Source: Atrina japonica (lineage: Eukaryota; Mollusca; Bivalvia; Pterioida; Pinnidae). Taken from it: DNA of 64,000 nt. The stretch spans positions 186,001-250,000 of the forward strand of contig BROG01000227.1 in NCBI GenBank assembly GCA_030159075.1, given 5' to 3'. The notes below the pieces were generated by a model. The model was not told the origin of the DNA. It ran no database searches and saw nothing but the letters and a program-made list of their open reading frames with translations. Made by a program: the position numbers and the translations under genes. Of the stretch, positions 40,526 to 55,700 are shown piece by piece (the stretch's first letter is position 1; each line of letters opens with the position of its first letter).

Positions 40526-41458
40526 AAGGCGTCGCAAAGGAATACTAAGTTGATCTCATGTTACGCTCTGTAATTAGTAATCGTAAGAGTATCTTAAAAC
40601 GGAACTCTGTAGTATTTAACCATTGATGGATTTAGAGGAGCGTAGGCGCACACACCCTTTAAAACTGACTTTTTAAGAAAGAAATCAAGATTAAGTACCA
40701 TAAAATGACCTCTCGGAGCCTTTAAAATTAAAAAAAAAATTCAGAAATTCCCTCATATTTTGCTCTTGCAACTGTTTAAAGCTTGTTGGAATCAATTCAA
40801 TTAAACGCGTTTGAGATCAAGATGGCTTCCACTTTAATGTCCGGAACCCATATAATTGCCGAAACAAATTAATTTGGTACATGTAGGCCCCTATATAATA
40901 CATTTGTCAATTTAGTGCAATTACTTCAGAAGACAAATTTCAGATTTTTAAACATATTTGATTTGCTTGAGCAATACATAAACGAAAAAAATATATACAT
41001 TGTGTAATCATTAGTGTAGACCTACTTCTATTTGTGTACCGTACTTTATATCTACAAAATTTTCAGATTTGGAGTAATTAACGTTACATGGTCAAATGGT
41101 TAAGTATATTATGATATTGAAAATCAACGTTCTGTTTCAAGTTAGGTGTGGCACGTTATGAAAAGACATATGCCCTTAGTCCTTAGCAAAGGTCAATATT
41201 TGGGGGTACTTCACCTTTAATTGCTGACGTTTCAGTAAAGGTCAAAACAATTTGTGCATACACCAAACACTAATCAAATGGGAAAAGCTGAAAATAATCA
41301 TATATGATCTATAGTGGGATAATTTGTATGATTTAATGGGTTTTTGAATCGAAGTAGATCTATATAAACAATCGAAAATAAAACGAAAATCACAAGGACA
41401 TTACAATGCTGGTGGCAAAGTAGCTTGAATGATGTCTATTTTCTGTTCTCCAAAAATA

Positions 41459-42751
41459 TCAATTGCTTTCCAAGGGATTGTATTCACAGAGTGGGTAAAA
41501 GTGATGGCCACAGTCTCTATCATCAGAGAAGTATTCGTTTTGGTGTTCCAGTCCTTCATAGGGTCCGAAATCAAGACAGTGTTCTCCATTTGTATACTTA
41601 TGACCATCAGGGGTGTTTGGTCTCCAGTGGATATCTCTATGAGCATCCAACGCATGACCTGTACTATTCCAAATCCATTTATAATCGTTAGTTTGTCCAT
41701 GTCCGATTTTTACGGCATCAGTCCAAAAGGTAGATTTAAACTGCACTGTACAAAAAGAAAGAATATATAAATGCGGGTAAAAATGGTTTATTACCAACCA
41801 GGGTGCTCACCTTGGGGCAGAGCAATAGACAATTTTCGAGTGCTAACGTAATAGTATTCGGATCCGGATTTTTCGTGCACCGCTTCAACTTTGTAATCCC
41901 TTGCGATTTCCAGTATGTGTGTTTGCATAGATCACGAAATAAATTGCAGTTATAACTGAAGGTCAAATTATTGTCACTGGTCCTTTTATGTCAAAAAAAA
42001 TTAAACACTATTCCACACATACACTATTGTTACATTTTGATTTATTGTATGAAATCGAGCATCTCCTCTGGTAAACAAAGTTAAGCGAAAGTAACGAGAG
42101 CTAAAAGTCACGTGATAGCAACACGAAAAGTCTAGAATGATAACAGACAATTCGAGAACTCGAAAATCCCCTATTATAGTGTCTGTATGCATAACATAGT
42201 ACAATAACATATATAAGACAAAGGGTAAATAATAAGATTTGTGTTATAATTACATCAATTAGTAGGTACATATGTAGACAAGGAGTACCGTACACATGGA
42301 TTGAGACTTTCCTAAGCAATAAACAAATTCAACGCCACGGTATAACTCTGGAAGAGGGAGGAATCTCAAACTAAAACTTATTGTTAGCTTTGTTATTATG
42401 TATACTAATATAAAGTTATCCCCAATCGACTTCGAGGCTTTATAGCAATGACGTCAAAGTTAAAAAATGTCCACGTCAACTTTTACTTTAATCATATCTG
42501 AGCATGACTATAATAATAATCTTATCATTTCTTAAGCATTGCGAATAAAATTTTCAAACGTAAAAAGCAAGTGACTATATCCATTATTCAATGTATTTTG
42601 TGATAGAATAATAAAATAATTTGTCTTTCGATATATTTTACAGTAATATTTTCTGGTCAATTACTGGGCCCTTGGCTTGATCAACCTACAAAGATCATCA
42701 TTTCTACTGGGATTGCCTTAAAGCGCTAATACATGTATATGTTGTTTCTTA

Positions 42752-42819
<68 letters not shown>

Positions 42820-45800
42820 ACATACACACACACGCGCGCGTATTTACTATCTATTTGTGGAAATAGATATCCAAAAAGTATATATTTCGATATCTTATTT
42901 TAGTCATTTCTGTTTTTTCGTCAGTGCAGATCCTCTCTAAGAAAAAAAACACTGAAAGCGACATTGCAGAATTTCGAAGCGATACATTTAAAGTTTGTTG
43001 ATTACATTTCAAGGTAAATATGTGATGGTATAAAATATCTTCTCACAACATAGCTAAACGCAAAAGCCTAATCAAAATGACGCCAACTGCCAACCAGGCG
43101 GACGAGCAGCTATACATCATCAATCCCTAGGCCGATACTTTCAAGTAACAGCATTGCGCGTCAAGACATTGAGTTTTACCATGCGGATTCCAGTCCCGCT
43201 TGAGTATATGCTTATTTTGTAAATTATTTTGTGATTTTACTTAAGGAAGACTGAAGATATTTTCCCAATAGTAGTCTGACCTGAATTTCTCCTCTCCTCC
43301 TTAAAAAAATGGACGTCACCGTGTGACTGACAAAATTACTGATTTTGGCGTCAAACAAAATAATAATAAAAAAATATTGGAAGCAATCAATGAAACAGAT
43401 AAACTTACAATGAAAAGAAGTCATCAGATGATGTTGAATGAAGCTGGTCAGTGCCATCCGCTCTTCTGGAGTCGATAATATGACTAGGTTTGAACAGATT
43501 CTCGTGCACATATCCTGCCAAAAATCAAATATATGCCTTTATCAATTATCAATTGAATGTACAGATTTTAATTCAAATAATCCTATTACATGTTACCAAA
43601 GTACACCAAAAGTGTATCTAGCCATCGGAAAAATGCATTTTTATAGGTTTTTCCCTATATACGGCTCCATGGTCACAAAGATTTCCTCCTAAGTCATCGT
43701 TCTATTTAGAGTAGTGGGAGTGTACAGATAATGGGTTCGTCTACATGGATTTGAGATCTTATAGGCATTCCTATAATAACGATTTTTGTGTGTACTGTAC
43801 GGTTTATAGCAAAAAATCGATTAATCGACATTTTTTTTTTACATTAATTCAACAATGCAAAAATTTCACGGCCGGTATAATGCCCTTATATACAGTTACA
43901 GTCTTTATTTACAGAAATGTTGTTAGTGGATGCTGAATCTTCTTTACCGATTATAACAAGGATTCATTCTTCAATAACTTCATTTGAATTCAACTTTGGA
44001 CACATACCGCGGATGCCTAGTCGACAGAGAATCTCCATGGCACCTGATTCCAACTCTGGATTTCCAGATGTCCGTATGTGTAAAAAGTTCATTTAACTTG
44101 TATATTGAACAATTTTGACGATTGATAATTTGGTATTCATGCATAATCAACATGCATAAACATGCATAATCAATTCTTAGCGTTGTAGACCATATATGTC
44201 TTTTCACCTAATGCGTCTAAATAGGGGATACGTTTTTAATTGAAAATTGAATTAATTCCAGCTGGCGTACATGGGCTTATGAATGTCAACCAGACAAAGA
44301 CAAATTTCATAAAGTGGTTCAATGCTTATATTAAGTTACTTCTTATGTAATCCGACTTTTCTTTTCTCTTTTTTTCATTTTTATAATTGGAATTTAAATT
44401 TCCGTAACAACCATGCTTGTACGTACAATTCCTGGAACAGCCGTTATGAGATGATGAATGATAACTTTTAACTAACATTTTATAGTACTGGTGCCAGTAG
44501 ATAGTAAATATAATGCGATGAATGATTTTTTTAGTAAACTCTGATTTTATGAATAATAAATAAATAGAAATCCATGATATTCTTAGATCTGTGTAGGAAT
44601 GGGAGCCACTGCAGAAAATAAAAAAAAACGTAGATGTAATGGATTTAATTAGTGAAAATATTGATTAAAGGGGCATTTGCTGTGTTTATCAAAGATTATT
44701 TCGCATTTTTTCTTTTTTTACTACTTGTAATTGATGTACAATAACAAAAAGAGCTATACACAGGCATAAAAAAAATCTTGTATTCTTATATATTTTGTGA
44801 AAATAAGGTCAGGTACAGTGTGGTATTCATATACAAATAGTAAGGTTAAGTTGAAAAGGTACAAAATTCTGGATTTCTCAAGTAATTTCCACAAAATATA
44901 TAGGAATATATAAAAATAAATATGGCTCTGTATATCTCTTATGTTACATTTTATTAATCTAAGTAGTAAAAATGTCAATTTAAGACATACAGCTCAGACT
45001 TAACCCTTTCAACCCTACAGACCATAATAGAATGGTCTTAAACAATAGAATAGAGTATACCACTTGGATATTCAGGGGTGAAAGAGTTAAAATACGTACG
45101 TGAGCGGCAGGTTGTGTCATTTGCTGATGATGGAAATAGTAGCAGCTGGAAGTGTTTGGCACTTGAACGAAGTGCTGAGGACACGGATTGTTACCGGTGA
45201 TATGCGCTGTACATGTATCTGTAAAAGTAGTTCGTATCAAGTACTTGACTCAAACATCGGCGCTTCGAGTCACGTATTTGAAAATACAATTTCCTTAAAT
45301 ATTTCGTTTACATGGAATATAATATATATTTAAGTTTCTGAAGGCGTTATTATCATATTTTCATTATTTATCTCTTGTATATTCTGATATTTATGTGACT
45401 TTTAACGTTTATACGACAATATTGTCCCAGTTTTTCGATATTTACAAACAGTTTCCTGAAACTATAAGCAAAAACGTAGTGAAATACACGTTAACAATAA
45501 TTGATCACCTTTCTTGTTTATGTTTCAGACTGACGTTCGAATAATTGCACGGTAAAAGGAACAATAATAGATAACTATAGTAAAATCGATTTTACCTGGC
45601 GGGGATGAGGCTCATGAATCATTTTTTTACCTGGGGGGGTAAATTTTAGGTATTAAAGCTTACCAATATTCAAATTACACATGCTAGAGTTATCGTTCCT
45701 ATTTGTCACAATGTCTACAAGTATCCAGTGAGGAATAAAAAGCTTTTCTTCCCGTGCAGCTTGTCATAACCGAAAATTCAGTAGAATCATCCGTATGATA

Positions 45801-46646
45801 ATCAAAAGGTTACTCAGCCTTATCTTATTTTATCTGAATCGGACAATATAAGATATACATCAATTACAAAACCGGAAATATGTTACTCTAAACCTGGACA
45901 AAAATTACCAGCCACAACAAAATAATTACACAATTGAAACATCGTATTTATACACAAATTTGATTTTCATATTAAACGCTAAATGACTTATTATACTTTA
46001 TTTGTTACATTTTTGCACGGTGTAAAGTACACGTTATAAGAAAACCGTGTTAAAGATAGGATTTTTAGAAGTATTTTACACTTTGATATATAGCCTGGGA
46101 TTCCGGTTTCTCTGATGACATAACGACGATGTATGACTAGGCCATAATCCCAGGCTATTTGATATAAAGTATTGTACTGACACTCGACATCAAGGATATT
46201 AAACAACGTAGAACCATTTTCGTTGGGTTCATCATTAAAGAATTTATCTAGGAAGATCAATTGGAAAACTAAAGTATCCAAATATCCAAAGATATTCACA
46301 GGACTTCAGTTTTCTCGGACATCTTATTTGATTGGAATTCTGATAAAAAAACTTATACTGAAAATTGCTAAAAAGAACTCACGAGATGATCGTTTGACGG
46401 TGTTTCTATGGTTACATAAATTATGTTCGCAGCAGTAACCTTCAGAAATGTCTCTCTTTCCATTTGATGCAGCAAGAATGTTAAAAAATGGTTTGCATTG
46501 CTGTAGATACAATTAACATTAATTACATCATCATGTTATAATGGGACGTGTAATAGGCTTCACAAACTGAACCAAGCGCAATCATTTCATATAAAGCGGT
46601 AAACCATTAAGAGATAAAAAATGATAATCATCGATTGTAAGAACAC

Positions 46647-46719
<73 letters not shown>

Positions 46720-49700
46720 CTATCTTTCCCAATAATGGTTATTAAATGTTTTCGTTCAGGAGTTTTCATAACAATATATCGTAAGTAATTAACCTCTAAA
46801 CTTTCACTTCTAGTGTGATTTATAGAGATTATTATGACCATTTTGATATCATACTTCTCAATTCCCAGGTTCTCGATATCAGTCCGAGGTCTGATACCGT
46901 GACAGAGGGCTGAAAAGTATACGATATGAAAGTGGTCATATCATCAACTTTTTTATCTTAATGGCAAATTAAAACACATAACAATATACAACAAGATAAG
47001 CATACTAATTCCAATATTCTTGCCGAGGAAGAATTAAGAATCATTCATCCATTTCTCACTTTAAGATTTTGGATGACACCGAACGACCAGACGATGAAAT
47101 GTACCGGAAACGGATGATACTCGGAACTTTTTTTTGTTTCTTTTCACTGAGCGTTATATAAATAGAGAAGTTCCGAACAAGGGTGCAATACGAGAATAAT
47201 TAATGTATGGGGTGCATTACGAGAATAATAAATCTATGGGGCATGACAGTATCATATGTACAAATGTAGAAATATCTAGTACAGACATATGATAATAATT
47301 GATATTACTAAAGTACAGACATATGATAATAATTGATATTACTAAAGTACAGACATATGATAATAATTTATATTACTAAAGTACAGTCATTAGTGACCAA
47401 AAGGATAATGTATTTCTGAAGAATTGTAAATTTCAAGAAGGACTGTAATTTCTGAGGATTATAAATATATTTACTAAAAAAATTGCATATTTCTTTTACG
47501 GATCGTATATTTTCTGTTGGTTTTTACAACTATTAACGCAATGCTGAATTAGACATAATTATTAAAAGTGTCTCTCTGGGGTTTTCGATCTATAATAGGC
47601 CGTAGCTAAAATATATTACATAATCGTTTAATTGATCCAAAATAAGTGAATGAAATTCAAAGAATAAAGCATATACGATATAAATTGTGATCGATTCAAT
47701 TAATAGTGTATGCCATTAAAATGTGGTATCTGGTTATCTACAACCATTAAGTGACAACGTATTCAGCTAATGAACTTATATGTAATCAATATCAATTTGT
47801 ATAATAAGGTCTTTCTTATTTTCCCTTAAAGCATGTGATGCTCGTCTAAATATATTATATCGCTTTCTTGTTTACTTATTTCAACTTTGTAAAAATATTA
47901 CAAACCGATATCGAGGCACAACCAAGTCTGTATCCATAGTGGAATGTTGGGGACACCGTCTCAGATACAATACACAACTAAAACGAATTTAAGAAAAAAA
48001 TACAGACATACTTTAATTAAATCATAACAAAACTTTAGAATATAGAAGAAAACAGCGAAAGGGACATCTTTAATAAACATCGGGATACAAAATACTGTCA
48101 TATAAATACACTTCAAAATTATTGTCCGTTCAAAGCATTGGTTCGATTTGTTTCTGAATTTTTCAACAAAGTAAAAATGTAGAAGTGCCCATGGATGATC
48201 TGAACACAAAGTCACTTAGAATACGACAAATTAGATATAAAAATGGTCTCAAGATGAAGAACAATAAAAAAAAAAAAAAAGAAAAAAAAAAAAAATAAAA
48301 ATGGTCTCAAGATGAAGAACAATTGAAAATCTCAAACGGGATGGGATAGGCCTAGGTGTTTGAAAGGAGTCAGCGTCCCCTGTTAGCATGCCACGCCCGT
48401 CGTAAATTTTACATGGACATTTCTCGAGTTCAGTGAAAAGTTCAAGCTCAGTGAAAATGTCATCAGTTTGTTTCAAATTTTATTGGTGAAAGGGTGTTAC
48501 TCTGTATGATCGTGTTCCAGAATACTATCTACCATTCTTGACCCTGGACTTCATATTGTTTAACAAGATCCCGGTATCGACCATAAAACTTCCTTTCTCC
48601 TATCGTACTTTTCACCGAACTTGACCTTTTCACCAAACTTTACCCTTTTACCGAATTGCACCCGTTCATCAAACTAGAAAGGTGTTCATGGTATCTTTGC
48701 AACAGGTGTGGCATGCCTATCGTACTTTTTACCGAACTTGACCTTTTCACCAAACTTGACCTTATTACCGAATTGTACCCGTTCAACAAACTAGAAAGGT
48801 TCTCATGGAATATTTGCAACGAGTGTGGCATAGCAGCAGAGGACGCTCACTCCTTCCGGACACCTGGTCCTATCCCGTTTGGGATTCGCAATTGTTCTTC
48901 AGGCTGACACCATTTGCACATCAAATTCGTCGTGTTCTAATGGACTCTAACTTCGATTATTAATTGGCACTTCTTTTAATTGGTACCTCTCTTTTTACTT
49001 AGTAAAAATTTCAAGAGTTCAACAACGTTACTGTATCGGCGAGACATTAAGCACTCAGAATAAAACATTCAAAAGAGGAGCATGCGCTGTGAATTGAAAA
49101 CGCATCAGGAGAAATTAAGTGATTGGAGAACCACGCTTTTAACCATGAGGCCTCTCACCTCTTACCCTCGCTTTATGCGTGCCCAATTAGATTTTGTGAT
49201 AAAAATTACCGGATTACTGGCGGCGGGACGTTAGTATTTTCCATGATACACATTGATTGGATTGTCTCTACCGACATTTAAATCTGATCGTATATCTGAA
49301 GCCATAGGTGTTGATTGTTGTGTAAAACTTAGTTCCATAATACTGATTATTCTTTACAATTTCGCGTGCAAACATGGAAGTTACTTTGGCAAATATTTTT
49401 GTACTTCGAGAAATGTCTGCGTTAATAATTTGTAGTATTGCAGGGATTAATGTAAAGACATGGTTATTACATTTTGGCAAGATAATATTTTTCCGTCCTA
49501 CATTTTACAGTTACGGTATCAAACCGATATGTGCGCACTGAATTTGGTTGTTTTAATTTGACTTTAGAAACATGTTATACGCCACACTCAACGATTTTTT
49601 CCCAGTTATATGGTGGCGACCAGTTTTTAATAGTGGAGGAGTGAACCCGAGAACTGACCACCGGCCTTCCGTAAATAAACTGGCAAATCTTCTCACAAAA

Positions 49701-52700
49701 ATCAGCTTAGTTTCCAGTGGGACTCTAACCTACGCTGACTAGGTGTTATTGAGATTTTATTATGTAAAGTGCGATGCTCTAAACACTGGGCCACGGGGAA
49801 AAGCGCGGTGCTCTAAACACTGGACCACGGGGAAAAGCGCGGTACTCTAAACACTGGGCCACGGGGAAAAGCGTGGTGCTCTAAACACTGGGCCACGGGG
49901 GAAAGCGTGGTGCTCTAAACACTGGGCCACGGGGGAAAGCGCGTTGCTCTAAACACTGGGCCACGGGGAAAAGGGCGTTGCTCTAAACACTGGGTCACGG
50001 GGAAAAGGGCGGTACTCTAAACACTAGGCCAAGGGGGAAAGCGCGGTGCTCTAAACATTGGGCCACGGGGGAAAGCGCGGTGCTCTAAACACTGGGCCAC
50101 GCACGGGGGAAAGCGTGGTGCTCTTAATACTGGGCCACGGGGGAAAACGCGGTGCACTAAACACTGGGCCAGGGGGGAAAACGTGGTGCTCTAAACACTG
50201 GGCCACGTGGAAAACGCGTTGCTCTAAACACTGGGCCACGGGGGCCCCAATTTGTTTGTTAACTGTATATTTGGGAGAGATGAGATAACATTGTGGCACA
50301 AGAACTTCCCAAAGCTAAGATATTGCACCATTGTTTGCATTGCGTACGCTTAGACGGATGTAGCAGTATATTTAGATTTATCATTTGGCCTTGCGTGATA
50401 CCATTTCTTTTCGGAAATATACATTTATATTGATCTAAGCTCGGCTAATGAAGTCTTATTGAGCATTTGTTTTAGCCTCTTTTGTAAGACTATAACTTTT
50501 ATATTGTTTATGATATTCAAAATAAACAGCACAGAAATCATAACATATTTAAACATATTCTGATATGTATATATGTATATATATTAAGACATAAAGAATT
50601 CGCATGTATTTTCCTGGAATTAGTTGTTCCCTGTACCAAATTTTTTCAGATTTTTGACAGATACCCAGAGGTGATTGGTTAAAAATGTAATAATTCCTAA
50701 TCCGGGTCACTTTTGTTAGTCATGCTCACACTTCTATTTTTCTTCACCAACCCCAACCCCTCACCGAGAAAAAGTAATAAAATAAAAAAAAACACAAAAC
50801 GACAACAGCCCGGTCGGGAATCAGCTAACAAATCGAAATACATATTCTACATTTACTCTTTTGGTCAACACCGGAAAATGAAAAATTAATGTTTTTTATT
50901 TTGTAGATTAGTTCAAACGACAACAACTTTTCTCTAGTAAAACGTGTCAATCAATGATGACGTCAAAAATTTAACTCCGCCCTCATCATATAAATTAATG
51001 ACTCATGACAATTTCATCTGTAGCTGCAAGTATGTAAATATGTTAAAGTACGATATGTTGAAACAGCTGAGATTAGAAAGTGGTCGATTGTTATCTATGA
51101 AAGTATTAACATGATCAGGTCATTTTTGAAACATCACTTGAAGGGGGGGGGGGGTAATTACACGCTATTATTCCAACTCTCACCTCGTCTGGCATACAGA
51201 ATTCGGCGTTTGCACAGTCTGACGGCTTCGCTACAAACTCACATTTTCTGCACTTCACTATTTTAAAAAGAAACAATACAATAAGGCAAGCGATAATCGC
51301 ATATTTCTCTATAATAAATAAATCATCGATAATCATGAAATGTAGAAGCACATATGACCCATTCTTATGGCGAAATATAAAAGTGGCAGCAAAGTAACAA
51401 CTAAATTATACAACAGTTTTCCTATTGTCAACATTCCACATATAAAAATCACAGATACCAAGGATTAATTTTCGGAATGCCCTCGATACAATATACAAAT
51501 CTGGTGAACATTGGACAAACACGGACCTCTGAAAATCCAGAGGTGGGATCAGGTGCCATGGAGGAGTAAGCATCCCCGTTGACCGGTCACACCCGCCTTA
51601 ATTTCGGCTTTCCTTTCGAAAATTTTCCACAATTAAGTAAAAATATACCACAATGACCTGCATATGGTGCTTATATTTCATTAATGATCCGATATACCAG
51701 GGAATGTTCATACATATGAACATTTAATATACAGAGGTTAACTACTCACTGGCAAATTATTGACAGAGGATATCGAAAACCGCGTTTGATGTCAACGTTC
51801 CTCAAATTTTACGTCGATATAATGGATTGTTTGCGATTACTCTCTTTCACTAATTGAAGTGTTAAGTTGTCTGTTCGATAGCGGTTGTTGAGTTGCCTGT
51901 ACCAGTTATGACGATGATTCGTTCATCACTTATTTCATTAAGATTTGACTTTGGACTCACGGCGGGTGTGACCGGTCAATAGGAGATGCTTACCTCTCCA
52001 TGACACCTGATCCCACCTCTTAATGTCAATTATTTTACCAGATTTTTATCTATATCCTGGGCATCCTAAAAAATATACTTTGGTATCTGAGATTTTTATA
52101 TATTTATGTCCTTGATTGACATAATAACGAGGTTCCGTAGTGCTACAATGTAAATTTATGTTTTTAATTCTCTGGAACGCGTGTTCGAGTGTATATGATA
52201 GTTTGCAAACTGGTTATGCGATGTAATTTCGCAAATCTTGACGTCTTTTTTATGATGATGATGATGATGATCCGAAATGCATCAGTAAATAGTAGATATT
52301 AAATCTCCGATTCCTAAGTATACATTTTCAGGATGTCCAGGATGCATATACAAATCTGGTGATATTGGACAAATACGGACCTCTGGATATCTGGGATTTC
52401 AAAGTAAATACATAATACTAACTGTTATTTAATTCTCATTATGATAGATATAACTTACAACATTTTTGACAAGTATGAGGGCACAGGTGTTCGGCAATGC
52501 AACTGTTACTGCAGAAATTATGATTATGAATGTATCTACAGATAGCCGGATCGACGTCAGTACAAGCCTGTGCTGTAACAAAGGTCACATGTTATGTCAA
52601 TAAAATGTGGAGGATTCTTAAAAATATTAAATACATCTCGTTATCTCGAAATCGGAGTTGTCAAAAATGAGCGGCCGGACCGAAATTGATTGATAGATAA

Positions 52701-55700
52701 ATAATACGTTGATTAAAATTTCGGATGTCTCGAATCAGGGGTATCTCGAAGTAACTGAAGTGGTATCATGAATTTCGAGACAACGATAACCATAAAGAGA
52801 TGTAAACATGTAATTTCATTTACTACAACCATGGAGAAATGTTTAAGATATTAGAGTTACCTAACAGCATGGAAGTTTGGAACTCTTCAAAACTGGTAAC
52901 ATCTTTAAGTCCTGAGCATCTAAGATAACCATTTTTACATAGATGTTGTTCTCAAATGATTTGACAATTAAGGTTTAGGTTTTAGCCTTGCATTATAAAA
53001 TCTTCAACTTTCGGAAGTATAGATACATCTCAAATCTGAGCTCCTCTGATGTTTATAATTTGTAAAAGCACTGACTCGCTGTCATAGCTAGTGGACCGTT
53101 TAGGTACTCGAGGGTATACATTAACAAAGTAATTAGTATTTTGGTACCAACTAGTTATTTCATTCGAAAGAAATATTTCGTATGGATAACAGCTCAGATT
53201 AAATTCTAAACTCCTCAAAACCTACGATAGATACATTTTTACAGTGGCTAATCTGAGACTTATCTCCGTTGGAACCATGCATTTATTTAAAGTTATAGAA
53301 AAGCCTAAATAACATAGAAAAAGCAAGTTTGAGTGACTACAAACACAAATATGTATGAATTATTCAATGTAAAGGGATCTTACAGACAGTCGCTCTATTA
53401 GATCGTGCATGCGATAGTTCTGGCTCTCTATTGTTACACCGAGACTGTTTACAACAGTGCCCATGATAAACAATTGAACGTTTCCCGTGTTGTACTGTCG
53501 CTGGTGTTGAATACATGTCTTGGCATATCTACAAAATTCTCAAACGTACAAGTCGTTCAAACAAATATCTAATACCATGTCTACATAAAATCGTTCCAAA
53601 CCTTATACTCAACACATAAATAACTATAAGATAGAAGTGTTGCCCGGTTGGTCCACTGGTTAGCGCACTCACGGTGCACCAATGCTATTATACACGGACG
53701 GGACAAGGGAGTAGGTGAAATCGTATGACGGTCACACGCTCGAAAACGTGAGATTTCTCATGGTGCTCTGGTCTTTCCCATAGTAAGCATCCGTCACGCC
53801 ATTATAAGTTGTTTTTTTGGTGGGGGGGTTTTGGTTTTTTTGTGGTTTTTTTGTGTTTATAATTCTTCCAGTATTTCTTGTTCGATCACCTTAATCATAG
53901 ACATACTTAATGAAAACTCTACAAATAAAATGATACGTAAAATCTTAAAACTTGAAATCTTACCTGATCATCAACGCATCCCATTTGAAATTTCTCTTCA
54001 AAATTAGCGTTGATAGATTGGGTTACAATGCACGACTGAAAATAAATAAAAAATGCAATATTCTAATTTCAAAATTATTTAGTGATAAGAATCAAAAGCG
54101 AAAAATAAATCATAATGGTATCAAGACTTGTTTATAATTGTTTGTTTGTTTGTTATGTTGTTTGCTTTGTTGTTTGTTTGTTTGTTTTTATTTATTTATT
54201 CATTTATCTTTTCTTTTTGTTCTCTTTTTACTCATTTTATTAGATCATTGAGAAAATGGATATTTATTAATAAATGACCAGGAATTTACGTTGCACGTAT
54301 ATTCTCATTTAACACAGAGATATTGGGATCTCGCATTCACTCATCTTCACTAACAGCCTATCTATAAAAAGAGTGAAAAAGGGGGAAAGTACCTATGGAT
54401 ATTCCAACCCCCCCAAAATAAAAAATACAATACAACAAATTGGATATACTCAAAATGAAGAAAAATCATGAATCCTAAATGGGATGGGACCAAAGGAAGG
54501 AGTCGGTCCCCTATATGTATGCCACACCTGTCGCAAATGTTTCATGCAAACCTCTCGATTGTGGTGAAAAGGTCAAGTTCGGTGTAGGGTCAAGTTCGGT
54601 GTAAAGGTCAAGCTCGGTGAAAATGGCATCAGTTAGTTTTAAATATAGATGGGGTCGTGCTACAGAAAACTGTCTAAGATTCTTCAGACGGAGAGTTGAA
54701 AAGTAGAAAATATGAAGAGATGACCATGTTTACGTAACAAGACATTCTTAAATCAAACCATGTATGATGAAATGCATTACCTGAGATTGATTACAAGTCT
54801 GTAGCGTATTGCACTGATCTGGTCTGTCGATATCATAACAATTGTAACATTCTAATTGGTTTGGAGCTGCAATTGAAGTATATTATTTCTAAAATATTGA
54901 TAATAATTCCCATCTTTTCTCGAATAGTATACGCTTATTTTTCCCGTAAGACCTACATAACATTAGCACGTCAAAATTAGAAATCATTTCGGCATTAACT
55001 TTCACTCTTTTGGCATAAACCTTAATATATGATTTCAACTACAACACAAAAGTCTAACCACCATAACATATACATATATCGAGACAGCTCGGATGGGTAA
55101 GTCGCCAGGTACATCTTGCATGTAAATGAAGGGCTTAAGTTATATTTTCAGGTCATGTCTCAGTACCTAAATTCGTCAGGGTCCTAATTTCGAGAGCGTT
55201 GAACTTCTGTTAATATTTCGTTTTATCCCGCAAAATCATGAATGTAAACGCATACAAGTGTTAAACTAAACATTTGTTTCCTCGTGACATAATATATTTC
55301 AGATTGCGTTAGAAGCAGGTAAGAAATTATATTTTTACTACCAGCATGGTCCAAAAACGGATATTCAGTTATTCTCCGTTTGGTGTAAATTTAAAATCAT
55401 TATAAATGGATCAAATCACTCACTGCGAACTCGAAAATAGATAGTAAGCAATTAAGTCACATGTTTTGTTTGGAATATATATATATATATATATTCTATC
55501 TGTAACACAAGATTTTGTATTGATGGTAAATGTTGGCTCATTTAAAACATTTTATGAACAATTAATCTCATGTGGAGTTGCAATAACTTTTATTCTTTGA
55601 ATTCTTACCCGTAGTACATACACCGCATGTTTTCTTGCAATGTTCTGCTAAACAAGTAATGTTGCACAAATCTGGTTTCACCCTCAAAACGTTAGTACAA

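Larger units (their letters stand above)
41459..45218 (-). other. C-type lectin domain exons (10-12) of the secreted gene
   Basis: Exon 10 (45218-45100) carries the lectin's opening CPQHF...SCYYF; exon 11 (43514-43409) starts DMCTRICSNLVILSTPEE, which matches the family's second helix region; exon 12 (41745-41459) holds FWTDAVKIGHGQ, WIWNSTG, HWRPNTP, EHC and DCGHHFYPLCEY, then TGA. Splitting one lectin domain over three exons with phases 0 and 1 is common in invertebrate lectin genes. Confidence 0.85.
46383..52572 (-). other. Module 2: ShKT + LU (exons 6-9)
   Basis: Exon lengths 114, 74, 72 and 118 nt. The ShKT exon has six cysteines (ACTDVDPAIC ... CPHTCQKC). LU exons: LKCRKCEFVAKPSDC; CIVSETVSPTFHYGYRLGC; QCKPF...YCCEHNLCN. 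The module starts and ends in phase 1 and corresponds exon by exon to module 1. Confidence 0.85.

Noticed and set aside
41811..41950. Possible extra lectin exon (frame with HILEIARDYKVEAVHEK or NCLLLCPK)
   Set aside because: A donor-like AAG|GTGAGC exists, but the frames either lack a usable acceptor or break the phase; exon 11 joins exon 12 directly in phase and gives a normal lectin domain.
49253..49480. Frames with FACKHGSYFGKYFC (plus) and FYTTINTYGFRYTIRFKC (minus)
   Set aside because: Considered as the missing LU middle exon, but phases fail; the 72-nt exon at 47977-47906 fits in length, phase and cysteine pattern.
50051..50299. Cys/Pro-rich frames on both strands
   Set aside because: Translation of the 34-bp A-box minisatellite.
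53640..53720. Functional tRNA gene
   Set aside because: Only an A-box-like stretch; no B box or foldable cloverleaf. The same applies to the heads at 37525, 40290 and 56000, which belong to SINEs.
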